Below, piece by piece: positions 33,826 through 43,607 of a stretch of 64,000 nt of DNA. A program made the translations under genes and the position numbers. Where the stretch lies: positions 2,294,001-2,358,000 of the forward strand of contig NZ_CP014671.1 of the NCBI RefSeq assembly GCF_001697225.1, given 5' to 3'. The notes beneath the pieces were generated by a model, which saw only the letters and a list, made by a program, of their open reading frames with translations, ran no database searches and was not told the DNA's origin. Position 1 is the stretch's first letter; every line of letters starts with the position of its first letter. Origin of the DNA: Immundisolibacter cernigliae (GTDB taxonomy: Bacteria > Pseudomonadota > Gammaproteobacteria > Immundisolibacterales > Immundisolibacteraceae).

Positions 33826-34818
33826 TCAGGCGTGATAGCGCAGCAGCTGCTCGCGCGGGTCGGGATGCAGATAGGTCTGCCGCGCTGCCCAGGGCTGCGG
33901 ATAGCGCCGCAGGTGATGGCGCAGCAAGGTGATTGGCACCAGCAGCGGGCCGCGGCCGGTCCGGTAGGCGTCGATGGCCGCCTGCAGCTCGGTCTTGTCG
34001 CCCGGGTCGAGCGCGTCCTTCAGATACCCGGCCAGGTGCTGCAGCACGTTGACGTGGTTGCCGACGCTGGCGGGCCGCGCCAGCGCGGCCATGAACTCGC
34101 GACCGTACTGGTCCAGCAGTTGTGGCGCCGGGCGCCGGCCGGCGCCGGCCACCAGGGGACCCAGGCGCCGGTACGCGGCCTGGTTGTAGGCCAGCAGCTG
34201 GTACTTGTGGCGGCTGTGGAAGTCGATCAGCGCCGCCCCGGTCACTGCGCTCGCCGTCAGGGCCTGCCAGCGGGCATAGGCGAACACCCGCTCGATGAAG
34301 TTCTCGCGCAGCGGCGGATCGTTCAGGCGACCTTCCTCCTCCACCGGCAGCAGGGGCTGGCGCGCCATCAGGCCGGCGGCATAGGCGCCGCTCGCGCGCC
34401 CGGTTGGCATGCCCGCTTCGGTGTAGGTCTTGACTCTTGCCATGCCGCAGCTGGGCGAATTTTTCTTCAGCACGTAGCCGCACAGGTCCGGCAGATCGCG
34501 ACTGACGCGCGCCGCTTCGCCGTCCAGCGCTTCGGTCACGTCCAGGGCCGGGTCGTGCACGCCGCGCACACGCAGGCCGGCGGCGGTCTGCACCAGCCGG
34601 ATTGGCCGGCGTGGCACGCCAAGGCCGATGGCCACCTCCGGGCACAGCGGCAGCAGATCGAAGTGTGCCCCCAGCAGGTCGGCCACGAAGCCGTCACGCT
34701 TGTGGCCGCCGTCGTAACGCACCGGCTGGCCGAGCAGGCAGGCGCTGACACCGAGGCGCAGGCGCGGTAGCTCGGGCTTTTCGGGCACGGGGTCGATAAT
34801 GTACGGGCCAGAGTTCAT
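33826..34818 (-). CDS. TudS/DUF523-DUF1722 (YbgA) fusion protein
   Basis: 330 residues. The DUF523/TudS part (about 20-160) has three cysteines, in SACLLGQPVRYDGG, PLCPEVAIGLG and KNSPSCGMARVK, which in TudS bind a [4Fe-4S] cluster used for desulfurising thiouracil. The YbgA part (about 170-315) has FIERVFAYARWQ, FHSRHKYQLLAYNQ and NHVNVLQHLAGYLK. The fusion is common in proteobacteria. Its substrate in the cell is uncertain. Divergent from the next gene with only 27 bases between starts. Confidence 0.88.
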   Translation of the reverse strand: MNSGPYIIDPVPEKPELPRLRLGVSACLLGQPVRYDGGHKRDGFVADLLGAHFDLLPLCPEVAIGLGVPRRPIRLVQTAAGLRVRGVHDPALDVTEALDGEAARVSRDLPDLCGYVLKKNSPSCGMARVKTYTEAGMPTGRASGAYAAGLMARQPLLPVEEEGRLNDPPLRENFIERVFAYARWQALTASAVTGAALIDFHSRHKYQLLAYNQAAYRRLGPLVAGAGRRPAPQLLDQYGREFMAALARPASVGNHVNVLQHLAGYLKDALDPGDKTELQAAIDAYRTGRGPLLVPITLLRHHLRRYPQPWAARQTYLHPDPREQLLRYHA

Positions 34819-34845
34819 GTCGCGCCGTTGCCTGGAGCTGTCACG

Positions 34846-36366
34846 ATGCCGATCCTGCCCGAAAACCTGAGTCGCTGGCTGATGGCGGCGCTTGAGTTGC
34901 TCGCGGCGCTGTTCATTCTTTCACTCATCGCGTTGGTAATTGCCGCGCTGGTGATGTACGTGGCCGACCGCACGCAGACGCAGCACGCGGTGCTGCGCAA
35001 TTTTCCGCTGGTTGGGCGGTTTCGGTATCTGTTCGAGCGCCTGGGCGCGTTCCTCCGGCAGTATTTCTACGCCATGGATCGCGAGGAGCTGCCGTTCAAC
35101 CGCGCCCAGCGCAGCTGGGTGTACCGGGCGGCCAAGAACGTCGACAACACGGTCGCGTTCGGCTCCACGGTGGACATCCACCGGCCCGGCTCGGTGATTT
35201 TCGTCAGCAGCCTGTTCCCGCCGCTGGAACAGGAAACGACTCTGCCGGATCCGGTCACGGTCGGTCCGTTCTGCCGGCAGCCGTACACCACGCGCGCCAT
35301 CTTCAACATCTCGGCCATGAGTTACGGCGCGCTGTCGCAGCCGGCGGCGCGGGCGCTGTCGCTGGGCGCCGCCAAGGCCGGTTGCTGGCTGAACACCGGC
35401 GAGGGCGGCCTGGCGCCGGCGCACCTGGAAGGCGGCTGCGATGTGGTGTTCCAGATCGGCACCGCCAAGTACGGTGTGCGCGACGCAGTCGGCCAGTTGT
35501 CCGAGCCGCGCCTGCGTGAGCTGGCGGCGCGCGAGCAGATCCGGATGTTCGAGATCAAGCTCAGCCAGGGTGCCAAGCCGGGCAAGGGCGGCATCCTGCC
35601 GGCGGTGAAGGTGACGCCCGAGATCGCCGCCATCCGCGGCATTCCGGCCGGCCAGGATTCGCTGTCGCCCAATCGCCACCCGGACATCAACAACCTGGAC
35701 GATCTGCTGGATCAGATCGCCCGCATCCGCGACATCACCGGCAAGCCGGTCGGCTTCAAGACCGTGATCGGCAGCCTGGACTGGCTGGACGAGCTGTGCG
35801 CGATCGTGCTGCGCCGCGGGGTGGAATCGGCGCCCGATTTCATCACCGTGGACAGCGCCGAGGGCGGCAGCGGGGCGGCGCCGATGCCGCTCATGGACGG
35901 CGTCGGCATGCTGCTGAGCGACAGCCTGCCGGCGGTGGTCGACCGGCTGATCGCCTGGAATCTGCGCGATCGCATCAAGGTGATCGCCTCCGGCAAGCTG
36001 ATCAACCCGCGCGGCGCCGCCTGGGCGCTGGCGGTGGGGGCGGATTTCGTCAACTCCGCGCGCGGCTTCATGTTCGCGCTCGGCTGCATCCAGGCCATGC
36101 AGTGCAACAAGAACACCTGCCCGACCGGCGTCACTACCCACGACCCGCGCCTGCAGCGCGGCCTAGTGCCCCAGGACAAGGCCGAGCGGGTGGCGCACTT
36201 CGCCCGCAACATGGAGAAGGAGATCGCCATGATCGCCCATTCATGCGGGCTGCCGCAGCCGCGGGCGCTGCGCCGCCAGCACGCGCGGATGATGGTGGAG
36301 CACGGGCGCTCGATTGGTCTCGAGGAGCTTTATCCGGCGCCGCGGCCGCGTTCGATGGCCGGGTAA
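34846..36366 (+). CDS. FMN-binding glutamate synthase family protein, membrane-anchored
   Basis: 506 residues from ATG 34846 (TTG 34828 possible). An N-terminal membrane helix (LLAALFILSLIALVIAALVMYV) precedes a glutamate-synthase-like FMN barrel: ISAMSYGALSQPAARALSLGA, GEGGLAPAH, SQGAKPGKGGILP, DSAEGGSGAAPMPLMDGVG and the cysteines of CNKNTCPTGVTTHDP that bind a 3Fe-4S cluster in GltB. It lacks the glutaminase domain, so it is not an ordinary glutamate synthase. Role unknown. Confidence 0.9.
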   Translation: MPILPENLSRWLMAALELLAALFILSLIALVIAALVMYVADRTQTQHAVLRNFPLVGRFRYLFERLGAFLRQYFYAMDREELPFNRAQRSWVYRAAKNVDNTVAFGSTVDIHRPGSVIFVSSLFPPLEQETTLPDPVTVGPFCRQPYTTRAIFNISAMSYGALSQPAARALSLGAAKAGCWLNTGEGGLAPAHLEGGCDVVFQIGTAKYGVRDAVGQLSEPRLRELAAREQIRMFEIKLSQGAKPGKGGILPAVKVTPEIAAIRGIPAGQDSLSPNRHPDINNLDDLLDQIARIRDITGKPVGFKTVIGSLDWLDELCAIVLRRGVESAPDFITVDSAEGGSGAAPMPLMDGVGMLLSDSLPAVVDRLIAWNLRDRIKVIASGKLINPRGAAWALAVGADFVNSARGFMFALGCIQAMQCNKNTCPTGVTTHDPRLQRGLVPQDKAERVAHFARNMEKEIAMIAHSCGLPQPRALRRQHARMMVEHGRSIGLEELYPAPRPRSMAG

Positions 36367-36405
36367 ATCCCCGGCGCCGGGGCGCCCGATGGGTGTGCCC
36401 GCAGG

Positions 36406-36491
36406 CGCGCAGCTTCGCTGCGCGATGAGGGGAATCGCGCCGCAACGCCATCGCCCGGCACAGCCGGGCTCCTACAAAACCGGGCTCCTAC
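36406..36491. repeat. REP-like repeats with tandem tail
   Basis: GCGCAGCTTCGCTGCGCGATG, CCATCGCCCGGCACAGCCGG and a doubled CCGGGCTCCTACAAAA unit. Same family as at 9144 and 52619. Lies in the 176-base gap between two converging genes. Confidence 0.6.
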
Positions 36492-36542
36492 AAAAACCAA
36501 AAACAGCGCGGCAGCTGGGTGCCGGCGTAGCAGACGGCAGCC

Positions 36543-37046
36543 TCAGCCGCCGTAGAACACCTTCTCGCCCAGATCCTTCATCCACAGCGTGGCGTCGTCG
36601 GCGCGCCCGGCCGGCTGCTGGCGTACCACCGCCTCGGTCACCTCGCCGATGAACACGCTGTGATCGCCGCGCTCGACGCTCTCGACCAGCGTGCATTCCA
36701 GGTATGCCGGCACGGCGTCGAGCACCGGCGCGCCGTTGCTGCCGTCCTGGTACGGCTGACCCGACAACAGGCCCGGCTCGGCCTGTACCGGCTTGAAGAA
36801 CGCGAAGGCGATGCCGCCCTGCTCCTTGCCCAGAATGTTCAGGGCAAACCGGCCGCCGGCCTTGATGATGGCGTGTGCGCCGGAGTCGACCTTGACGCCG
36901 AGCGCCACCAGCGGCGGGGCGAATGACGCCTGCGTCACCCAGTTGACGGTGGCGGCGGCGAGCTGACCGTCCGGTGCCTTGCCGGTCAGCACGTACAGGC
37001 CGTAGGGGATCATGCGCAGGGCGGTTTTCTTGTGTTGCTCGTCCAT
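36543..37046 (-). CDS. Flavin reductase family protein (FMN-binding split barrel)
   Basis: 167 residues: MIPYGLYVLTGKAPDGQLAAATVNWVTQASFAPPLVALGV in the first third is the flavin-reductase-like (HpaC/DIM6-NTAB) signature, followed by ALNILGKEQ and VFIGEVTEA. It would reduce free or bound flavin with NAD(P)H, perhaps for a monooxygenase or a haem protein. Good ribosome site (GGAGG) before ATG 37046. It follows the truncated haemoglobin by 2 bases, so the two are one operon. Confidence 0.88.
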   Translation of the reverse strand: MDEQHKKTALRMIPYGLYVLTGKAPDGQLAAATVNWVTQASFAPPLVALGVKVDSGAHAIIKAGGRFALNILGKEQGGIAFAFFKPVQAEPGLLSGQPYQDGSNGAPVLDAVPAYLECTLVESVERGDHSVFIGEVTEAVVRQQPAGRADDATLWMKDLGEKVFYGG

Positions 37047-37048
37047 CT

Positions 37049-37450
37049 TCAATCCTCCTGTTTCTTGTTGGAAGTGGGGTTTTGCAGCTCCGTGCGCACC
37101 CAGTCGGCCATGCGCCGGGCCCGGGTGAGCCATACCTCGGCCAGCTCGGCCGGCAGGTGATCGCGCACCGTCGCCTCGAACAGCCGCAGCCACGGATCGA
37201 CCTGCCCGGGCCGCACGCCGAAATGGCGGTGCACGGTGTGCGGGTTGTAGACATCGTCCCGGTAGCGCTGGCCGCCCAGGTCGATCCACCAGAAGTGCCC
37301 GATGCGCGCTTTGACTTCGTCCCAGTCCCTGACCCCGGCGAAGGTGGGGCCAAGTTCCGGGTCGTGCCGCACGCGGTCGTAGAAATCCGCCACCACGGCG
37401 CTGATGCGTTCGCGCCCGAGCAGGGCGGCCAGGTCACGGTGAGTGGTCAT
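37049..37450 (-). CDS. Group III truncated haemoglobin
   Basis: 133 residues with a 2-over-2 globin pattern: VVADFYDRVRHDPELGPTF, GHFWWIDLGGQRYRDD, then the proximal histidine region HTVHRHFGVRPGQVDPWLRLFEATV. The W-W pair and this His spacing mark group III. Function of the class is debated (NO or peroxide chemistry). Pairing with a flavin reductase could give it an electron donor. Confidence 0.9.
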   Translation of the reverse strand: MTTHRDLAALLGRERISAVVADFYDRVRHDPELGPTFAGVRDWDEVKARIGHFWWIDLGGQRYRDDVYNPHTVHRHFGVRPGQVDPWLRLFEATVRDHLPAELAEVWLTRARRMADWVRTELQNPTSNKKQED

Positions 37451-37506
37451 CGTTTCGATCCCTGCGGCGCCCGATCACGGGACGGGCACGCTCCTGTGGG
37501 GCGGCC

Positions 37507-37571
37507 GGAAGGCGCGGACGTCTGCTCTTTTAAAGACCAGGCTGTCGGTGGTCGTGAGTCCGCGGCCTTCC
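37507..37571. promoter_or_regulatory. Long inverted repeat in the divergent intergenic region
   Basis: GGAAGGCGCGGAC at 37507-37519 pairs with GTCCGCGGCCTTCC at 37558-37571, with one bulged base and a 38-base spacer containing CTTTTAAAG. It lies between the haemoglobin and dioxygenase genes. Could be a regulatory site or an RNA hairpin. The rest of the 332-base gap (37451-37782) holds no gene that I can see. Confidence 0.35.
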
Positions 37572-37707
37572 AACATGGCGTCCCCTCATCGGCATGTGCA
37601 CAGCAATCTACGCCCGCCGGGCGCGGCGGGCAAAGCCCCGCCCGCGCCGCCGACCTCGATCCTGGCGGCGCCCTGGTTGCCGGTCGCCAGGGTCAGGCGT
37701 GAAGCCC

Positions 37708-37721
37708 TTGACGGCGGTCAA
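37708..37721. promoter_or_regulatory. Candidate operator TTGAC-N4-GTCAA
   Basis: A perfect 5+4+5 dyad, TTGACGGCGGTCAA, 62 bases before the start of the dioxygenase beta gene. This form is typical of dimeric repressor or activator sites. No regulator is adjacent. Confidence 0.45.
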
Positions 37722-37782
37722 TGGCCGCCAGCGGCCCCCGCCCACAATGGCCGCACTGTCACGCCCACACGAGGTGCCGCCC

Positions 37783-38277
37783 ATGTCCACTGCCGTTGCC
37801 ACGGCCCCTGTCACCACCACGCGCCAGGAAGTCGAAGACCTGATCCACGCCTACGTGCAGTGCATCGACGACGACCGGCTGGAGGAATGGCCGGATTTCT
37901 TCGCCGACGACTGCCTGTACAAGGTCATCCCGCGCGAGAACGCGGATCTTGGCCTGCCGGTGGCGGTGATGTTCTGCGACAGCAAGGGCATGCTGCGCGA
38001 CCGCATCGTGGCCCTGCGCAAGGCCAACATCTACGCGCCGCACTTCTACCGCCACCTGGTCAGCAACACCCGCATCCTGGGCGAGCAGGCCGGCGTCATC
38101 ACGGCGCAGACCAACTACGGCGTGTTCCAGACCCTGCTGGACGGCGAGACGCGGGTCTACAACACCGGCAAGTACGTGGACAAGATCGTGCGTGTCAACG
38201 GCGCGCTGCGCTTCAAGGAGAAGCTGTGCATCTTCGACACCTATCGCATTCAGACCTTGATGGTCACCCCCATCTGA
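37783..38277 (+). CDS. Aromatic-ring-hydroxylating dioxygenase, beta subunit
   Basis: 164 residues. EVEDLIHAYVQCIDDDRLEEWPDFF, DCLYKVIPRENADLGLP and HFYRHLVSNTRILGEQ are characteristic of the NagH/AntB-type small subunits. ATG 37783 was chosen over far upstream readings, which are arginine-rich and without homology. It precedes its alpha subunit by 23 bases, the reverse of the usual alpha-beta order and also of the pair at 5.5-7.3 kb. Confidence 0.9.
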   Translation: MSTAVATAPVTTTRQEVEDLIHAYVQCIDDDRLEEWPDFFADDCLYKVIPRENADLGLPVAVMFCDSKGMLRDRIVALRKANIYAPHFYRHLVSNTRILGEQAGVITAQTNYGVFQTLLDGETRVYNTGKYVDKIVRVNGALRFKEKLCIFDTYRIQTLMVTPI

Positions 38278-38300
38278 GCCAGCACAAGGAGTAATCAGTC

Positions 38301-39572
38301 ATGGACGCACGCGTAAAACGGACCGGCGGACTCATCTGGCCGGAAGAAGGGGTCAACTCGGCCGTGCCCTACGGTGTATTCACCGAGCAGGCGGTGTACG
38401 ACGAGGAGCAGGCCCGCATCTTCCGCGGCCCGACCTGGAACTTCATCGGCCTGGCGGCGGAAGTGCCGAATCCGGGCGACTACAAGGCCACCTTCGTCGG
38501 CGACACGCCGATCGTGATGACGCGGGACGAGAAGGGCGACATCCACGCCTGGGTCAACCGCTGTGCCCACCGCGGCGCGCTGGTGTGCCGTGAGCTGCGC
38601 GGCAACAACGCCGCCGGCACCTACACCTGCGTCTACCACCAGTGGTCTTTCGATGCCCGGGGTGATCTGGTCGGCGTGCCGTTTCGGCGCGGTCTAGGCG
38701 GCAAGGGCGGCTACCCGGCCGACTTCGACACCAAGCAGCACGGTCTGCGCAAGCTGCGGGTGGAGAACTACCACGGCGCGGTGTTCGCCACCTTCGACGA
38801 CGCGATGCCGGGTTTCCAGGACTACCTGGGTGCCGATGGCGCCGTGGACCAGCACCTGCGGCGCGTACTGGAGGGCCGCGACATCGAGGTCATCGGTCAC
38901 GCCCGCCAGTACATCCCGAGCAACTGGAAGTTCTATGCCGAGAACACCAAGGATCCCTACCACGCGAGTCTGCTGCACCTGTTCCACATGACCTTCGGCC
39001 TGTACCGGTCGAGCCAGGTGGGCGGGGTCAAGATCACCGGCGGTTGGCACACGGTGCTGTTCTCGCGCTCCGGCACGGACTCCGAGGAGGCCATCTCCGA
39101 GACCAAGGACTCGCAGCTGCGCACCTACCAGGCCGACAGCTACACGCTGGCCGACCCCTCGCTGCTGAAGGGTCGCAAGGGCGAGTGGGGCGACGACGTC
39201 ACCCTGGTCATCATGTCGCTGATGCCGAACCTGGTCATCCAGCAGATCCAGAACACGCTCGCCGTGCGCCAGATCGTGCCCAAGGGTCGCGATGCCTTCG
39301 AGCTGGTGTGGACCTACTTCGGCTACAAGACCGACGACGAGGAGCTGCGCAACATCCGCCTGAAGCAGATCAACCTGATCGGCCCGGCCGGGCTGATCTC
39401 CATGGAAGACGGCGAGTCGTCCGTGATCTGCCAGCAGGCGGTGGTGCGCGACCAGAACGACTGGTCCTGCATCGAGATGGGCGGGCGCGACGTGAAGGAC
39501 GCCGACCATCTGGTGACCGAAACCACCATCCGCGCCTTCTGGGACGAGTACCGGCAGCTGATGGGGTACTAG
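38301..39572 (+). CDS. Rieske ring-hydroxylating dioxygenase alpha subunit (NagG/AntA-like)
   Basis: 423 residues. Rieske motif CAHRG then CVYHQW (about residues 94-115) and iron-site motif KDPYHASLLHLFH. GDLVGVPFRRG and the FHMTFGLYRSSQ region resemble salicylate 5-hydroxylase NagG and anthranilate dioxygenase large subunits, so a hydroxylated or amino-substituted benzoate is a plausible substrate; this is a family resemblance only. AAGGAG precedes ATG 38301. No ferredoxin or reductase gene nearby. Confidence 0.92.
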   Translation: MDARVKRTGGLIWPEEGVNSAVPYGVFTEQAVYDEEQARIFRGPTWNFIGLAAEVPNPGDYKATFVGDTPIVMTRDEKGDIHAWVNRCAHRGALVCRELRGNNAAGTYTCVYHQWSFDARGDLVGVPFRRGLGGKGGYPADFDTKQHGLRKLRVENYHGAVFATFDDAMPGFQDYLGADGAVDQHLRRVLEGRDIEVIGHARQYIPSNWKFYAENTKDPYHASLLHLFHMTFGLYRSSQVGGVKITGGWHTVLFSRSGTDSEEAISETKDSQLRTYQADSYTLADPSLLKGRKGEWGDDVTLVIMSLMPNLVIQQIQNTLAVRQIVPKGRDAFELVWTYFGYKTDDEELRNIRLKQINLIGPAGLISMEDGESSVICQQAVVRDQNDWSCIEMGGRDVKDADHLVTETTIRAFWDEYRQLMGY

Positions 39573-39615
39573 CGGCTCGCCGCCGCAGCGTCGGCACAGC
39601 GGGCACAATGGGCGC

Positions 39616-40041
39616 ATGAATGCACCCTGCCCGCTGTGCCATCCGGACCGCGAGACCGTGCTGTGGCAGGACCGCTCGGCGCGCGTGGTGCTTGTCGGCG
39701 ACCCGGCCTATCCGGGCTTTTGCCGGGTGATCTGGCAGGCGCATGTGGCCGAGATGACGGACCTGGCGCCGGCACAGCGCCGTCATCTGATGGAACTGGT
39801 GTTCGGCGTCGAGACGGCGCTGCGTCAGGTGCTCAGGCCCACCAAGATCAACCTGGCGAGCCTGGGCAACCAGGTGCCGCATGTGCACTGGCACGTGATC
39901 CCGCGCTTTGCCGATGACGCGAGCTTTCCGGATGCCATCTGGGCGGCACCCCGACGCGCCGGGGGGCAGCGCAGTGTCGATGCAGCTGCCCTGCGTCAGG
40001 CCTTGCGCAGCACCTTGCCGGCCGCGGGCGAAACCGCCTGA
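39616..40041 (+). CDS. HIT family protein
   Basis: 141 residues. The histidine triad is HVHWHVIPR near residue 94; CPLCHPDRETVLW at the start may bind zinc. Such proteins hydrolyse nucleotide-phosphoramidate or dinucleotide substrates. 43 bases after the dioxygenase alpha gene on the same strand. Confidence 0.9.
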   Translation: MNAPCPLCHPDRETVLWQDRSARVVLVGDPAYPGFCRVIWQAHVAEMTDLAPAQRRHLMELVFGVETALRQVLRPTKINLASLGNQVPHVHWHVIPRFADDASFPDAIWAAPRRAGGQRSVDAAALRQALRSTLPAAGETA

Positions 40042-40056
40042 GGCCAGCCCGCCGCG

Positions 40057-41268
40057 TCACCCCGCGCGGCGCAATGTCCGCGGCTGTGCCAGCGGCGCGT
40101 ACAGGTAATCCCGCGTCAGCGGTACCGCGTCGGCTTCGGCCGCCAGTTGCACCTGTGCCACGGCCATGTCGTCCGTTTCGAAGGACGCTTCCGCGGCGGC
40201 CAGATAAAACTCCCACATGCGACAAAACTGCTCGCCCATGCGCTCGGCGACCTCGGCGCGATGGCGCTGAAAGCGGGCCTGCCAGGCGTTCAGGGTCAGC
40301 GCGTAGTGCCGGCGCAGCAGCTCCATGTCCATGACCTTCAGCGCGCTGTGCTCGATGCCGGCGGTCAGTTCCGACAGTGCCGGACTGTAGCCGCCGGGAA
40401 AGATGTACCTGCGCACCCAGGCGTTGGTGGTGCCCGGCGGACCCAGGCGGCAGATCGTATGCACCAGCGCCACGCCGCGCGGGCGCAGGCTGGCCGCCAC
40501 CTGGCGGAAAAAGCGCGCGTAATACGGCCGCCCGACATGCTCGAACATGCCGACGCTGACGATGCGGTCGTACTGATCCGCATGTTCCCGGTAGTCCTGC
40601 AGCAAAAACTGCACGCGGCCCGACAAGCCGCGTTCCTGTGCGGTGCGCTGCGCGACCGCCAGTTGGGCACGGGACAGGGTCAGGCCGGTCACGTGCACGT
40701 CGTGGTGCTGCGCCAGATGCAGGGCCAGGCTGCCCCAACCGCAGCCGATGTCGAGCACGCGCTGGCCCGGCTGCAGGCGCAGCTTGGCGGCAATGTGCTC
40801 GGCCTTGGCTCGCTGCGCGGCCTCCAGGCTCAGCTGCGGCACCGCGAAATAGGCACAGGAGTAGTACATCTCCCGATCCAGGAACAGCCGGAACAGCCAC
40901 TCGTCCAGATCGTAGTGATGGGCCACGTTGCGGTAGCTGGCCTGCACCCGGTTCCACTGCTGCAACAGTCCGCCCAGCAGGCGCCGCAGGCGCCCGCCGT
41001 CGTGGGCAAGCTCGCCGGCGTTTCGCATCAGCACCGCCAGCAGCGTCGCCAGCTCACCCGGCGGCGTGTCCCACTCGCCACGCATGTAGCTCTCGCCGAG
41101 CGCAAGCTCCGGGTTGGCGATGATGCGCCGCAGGCTGTCGCGGCGGGTGAAGGTCCAGCGCGCATGCGGCGGGCCACTGCCGAACAGGTGCTGGGCACCA
41201 TCCGGCAATCGAAGTTCGAGCGTGCCACGCCGGATCAAGCGGCCGAGCACGGCAAGTTCGCGTTTCAT
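40057..41268 (-). CDS. cfa: Cyclopropane-fatty-acyl-phospholipid synthase
   Basis: 403 residues. Lipid-binding N-terminal part, then the SAM fold with VLDIGCGWGSLALHLAQ, GLTLSRAQ, VSVGMFEHVG and the active-site region YYSCAYFAVP and PGGYSPALSEL. It adds a methylene bridge to membrane unsaturated acyl chains. ATG 41268 has GGAGG upstream. In the 281-base upstream gap, GGTCACC (41310-41316) and GGTGACC (41325-41331) form a small dyad; otherwise nothing. Confidence 0.92.
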   Translation of the reverse strand: MKRELAVLGRLIRRGTLELRLPDGAQHLFGSGPPHARWTFTRRDSLRRIIANPELALGESYMRGEWDTPPGELATLLAVLMRNAGELAHDGGRLRRLLGGLLQQWNRVQASYRNVAHHYDLDEWLFRLFLDREMYYSCAYFAVPQLSLEAAQRAKAEHIAAKLRLQPGQRVLDIGCGWGSLALHLAQHHDVHVTGLTLSRAQLAVAQRTAQERGLSGRVQFLLQDYREHADQYDRIVSVGMFEHVGRPYYARFFRQVAASLRPRGVALVHTICRLGPPGTTNAWVRRYIFPGGYSPALSELTAGIEHSALKVMDMELLRRHYALTLNAWQARFQRHRAEVAERMGEQFCRMWEFYLAAAEASFETDDMAVAQVQLAAEADAVPLTRDYLYAPLAQPRTLRRAG

Positions 41269-41549
41269 GGCGAAACCTCCCGACCCCTTGCCCGAGCCTG
41301 CCGGATGGAGGTCACCGAACCGGTGGTGACCTGTCCCCGGTCGCCGCCAAGAGGTGCAACCGAAAACACCGAAATCTGCGCCTGCGATTGAAAGCGGCAA
41401 CTGCCCTGCGGTCAAGGGGACGCCGCGCCGTACCGGCACGGGCGGCCCGTTGCAGCAACGACTTGGAATCGGCTACGCGGCGCATCGCCCGTGGTCATTG
41501 AAGCGACTGCCGGCCGGTAATCGGCACTGCTACCTCGCCGGCGTGGTGA

Positions 41550-41948
41550 TCAGGCTTTCCCTGGCGAGCCCGCACCGGCGTTCATGTGCTTGCGCATCAT
41601 TTCCGCCAGGTCGCGCCGCAGGAAGGCAGGTTCGCCGAGGTTCAGCTCGATCAGCCGGCGCAGCTCGCCCATGCTGTCCAGGTCGATGCCGGTGCACTGC
41701 CAGCCGAGTGCGTCCGAATCCTGGTGGCGCAGAATGCCGACCATCTGGATGCTGGTGCCCTCATCGAGGCGAAACCGCAGCGTGCAGCGCTCGCCGAGCT
41801 CGCCTTCCCAGCCACGGGGACGGCTGACCAGTGCCCCGTGCAGGGACAGATCGATGGCCTGGCACGGCCAGCTGCGTCCCTGGCTCATGAACTCGGCCTG
41901 CACGTGCAGGCTGATGCGGGTATAGCGACGGCGTTCGATCACGTTCAT
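41550..41948 (-). CDS. PilZ domain protein
   Basis: 132 residues from ATG 41948. The N-terminal ERRRYTRISL is the R-x3-R motif that binds cyclic di-GMP, with DLSLHGALV as the second PilZ motif (D/N-x-S-x2-G). It would be a cyclic-di-GMP effector; the EAL and GGDEF proteins elsewhere in the window could feed it. An extension to 42050 is cysteine-rich and unlikely. Confidence 0.87.
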   Translation of the reverse strand: MNVIERRRYTRISLHVQAEFMSQGRSWPCQAIDLSLHGALVSRPRGWEGELGERCTLRFRLDEGTSIQMVGILRHQDSDALGWQCTGIDLDSMGELRRLIELNLGEPAFLRRDLAEMMRKHMNAGAGSPGKA

Positions 41949-41979
41949 GCAACTCCGGCACACCGGGAAGCCCGGCAGA

Positions 41980-43567
<1,588 letters not shown>

Positions 43568-43607
43568 TTAAAATTGCCGTCTCGCCCTTCCCGGTCCTTA
43601 TCGCCTC

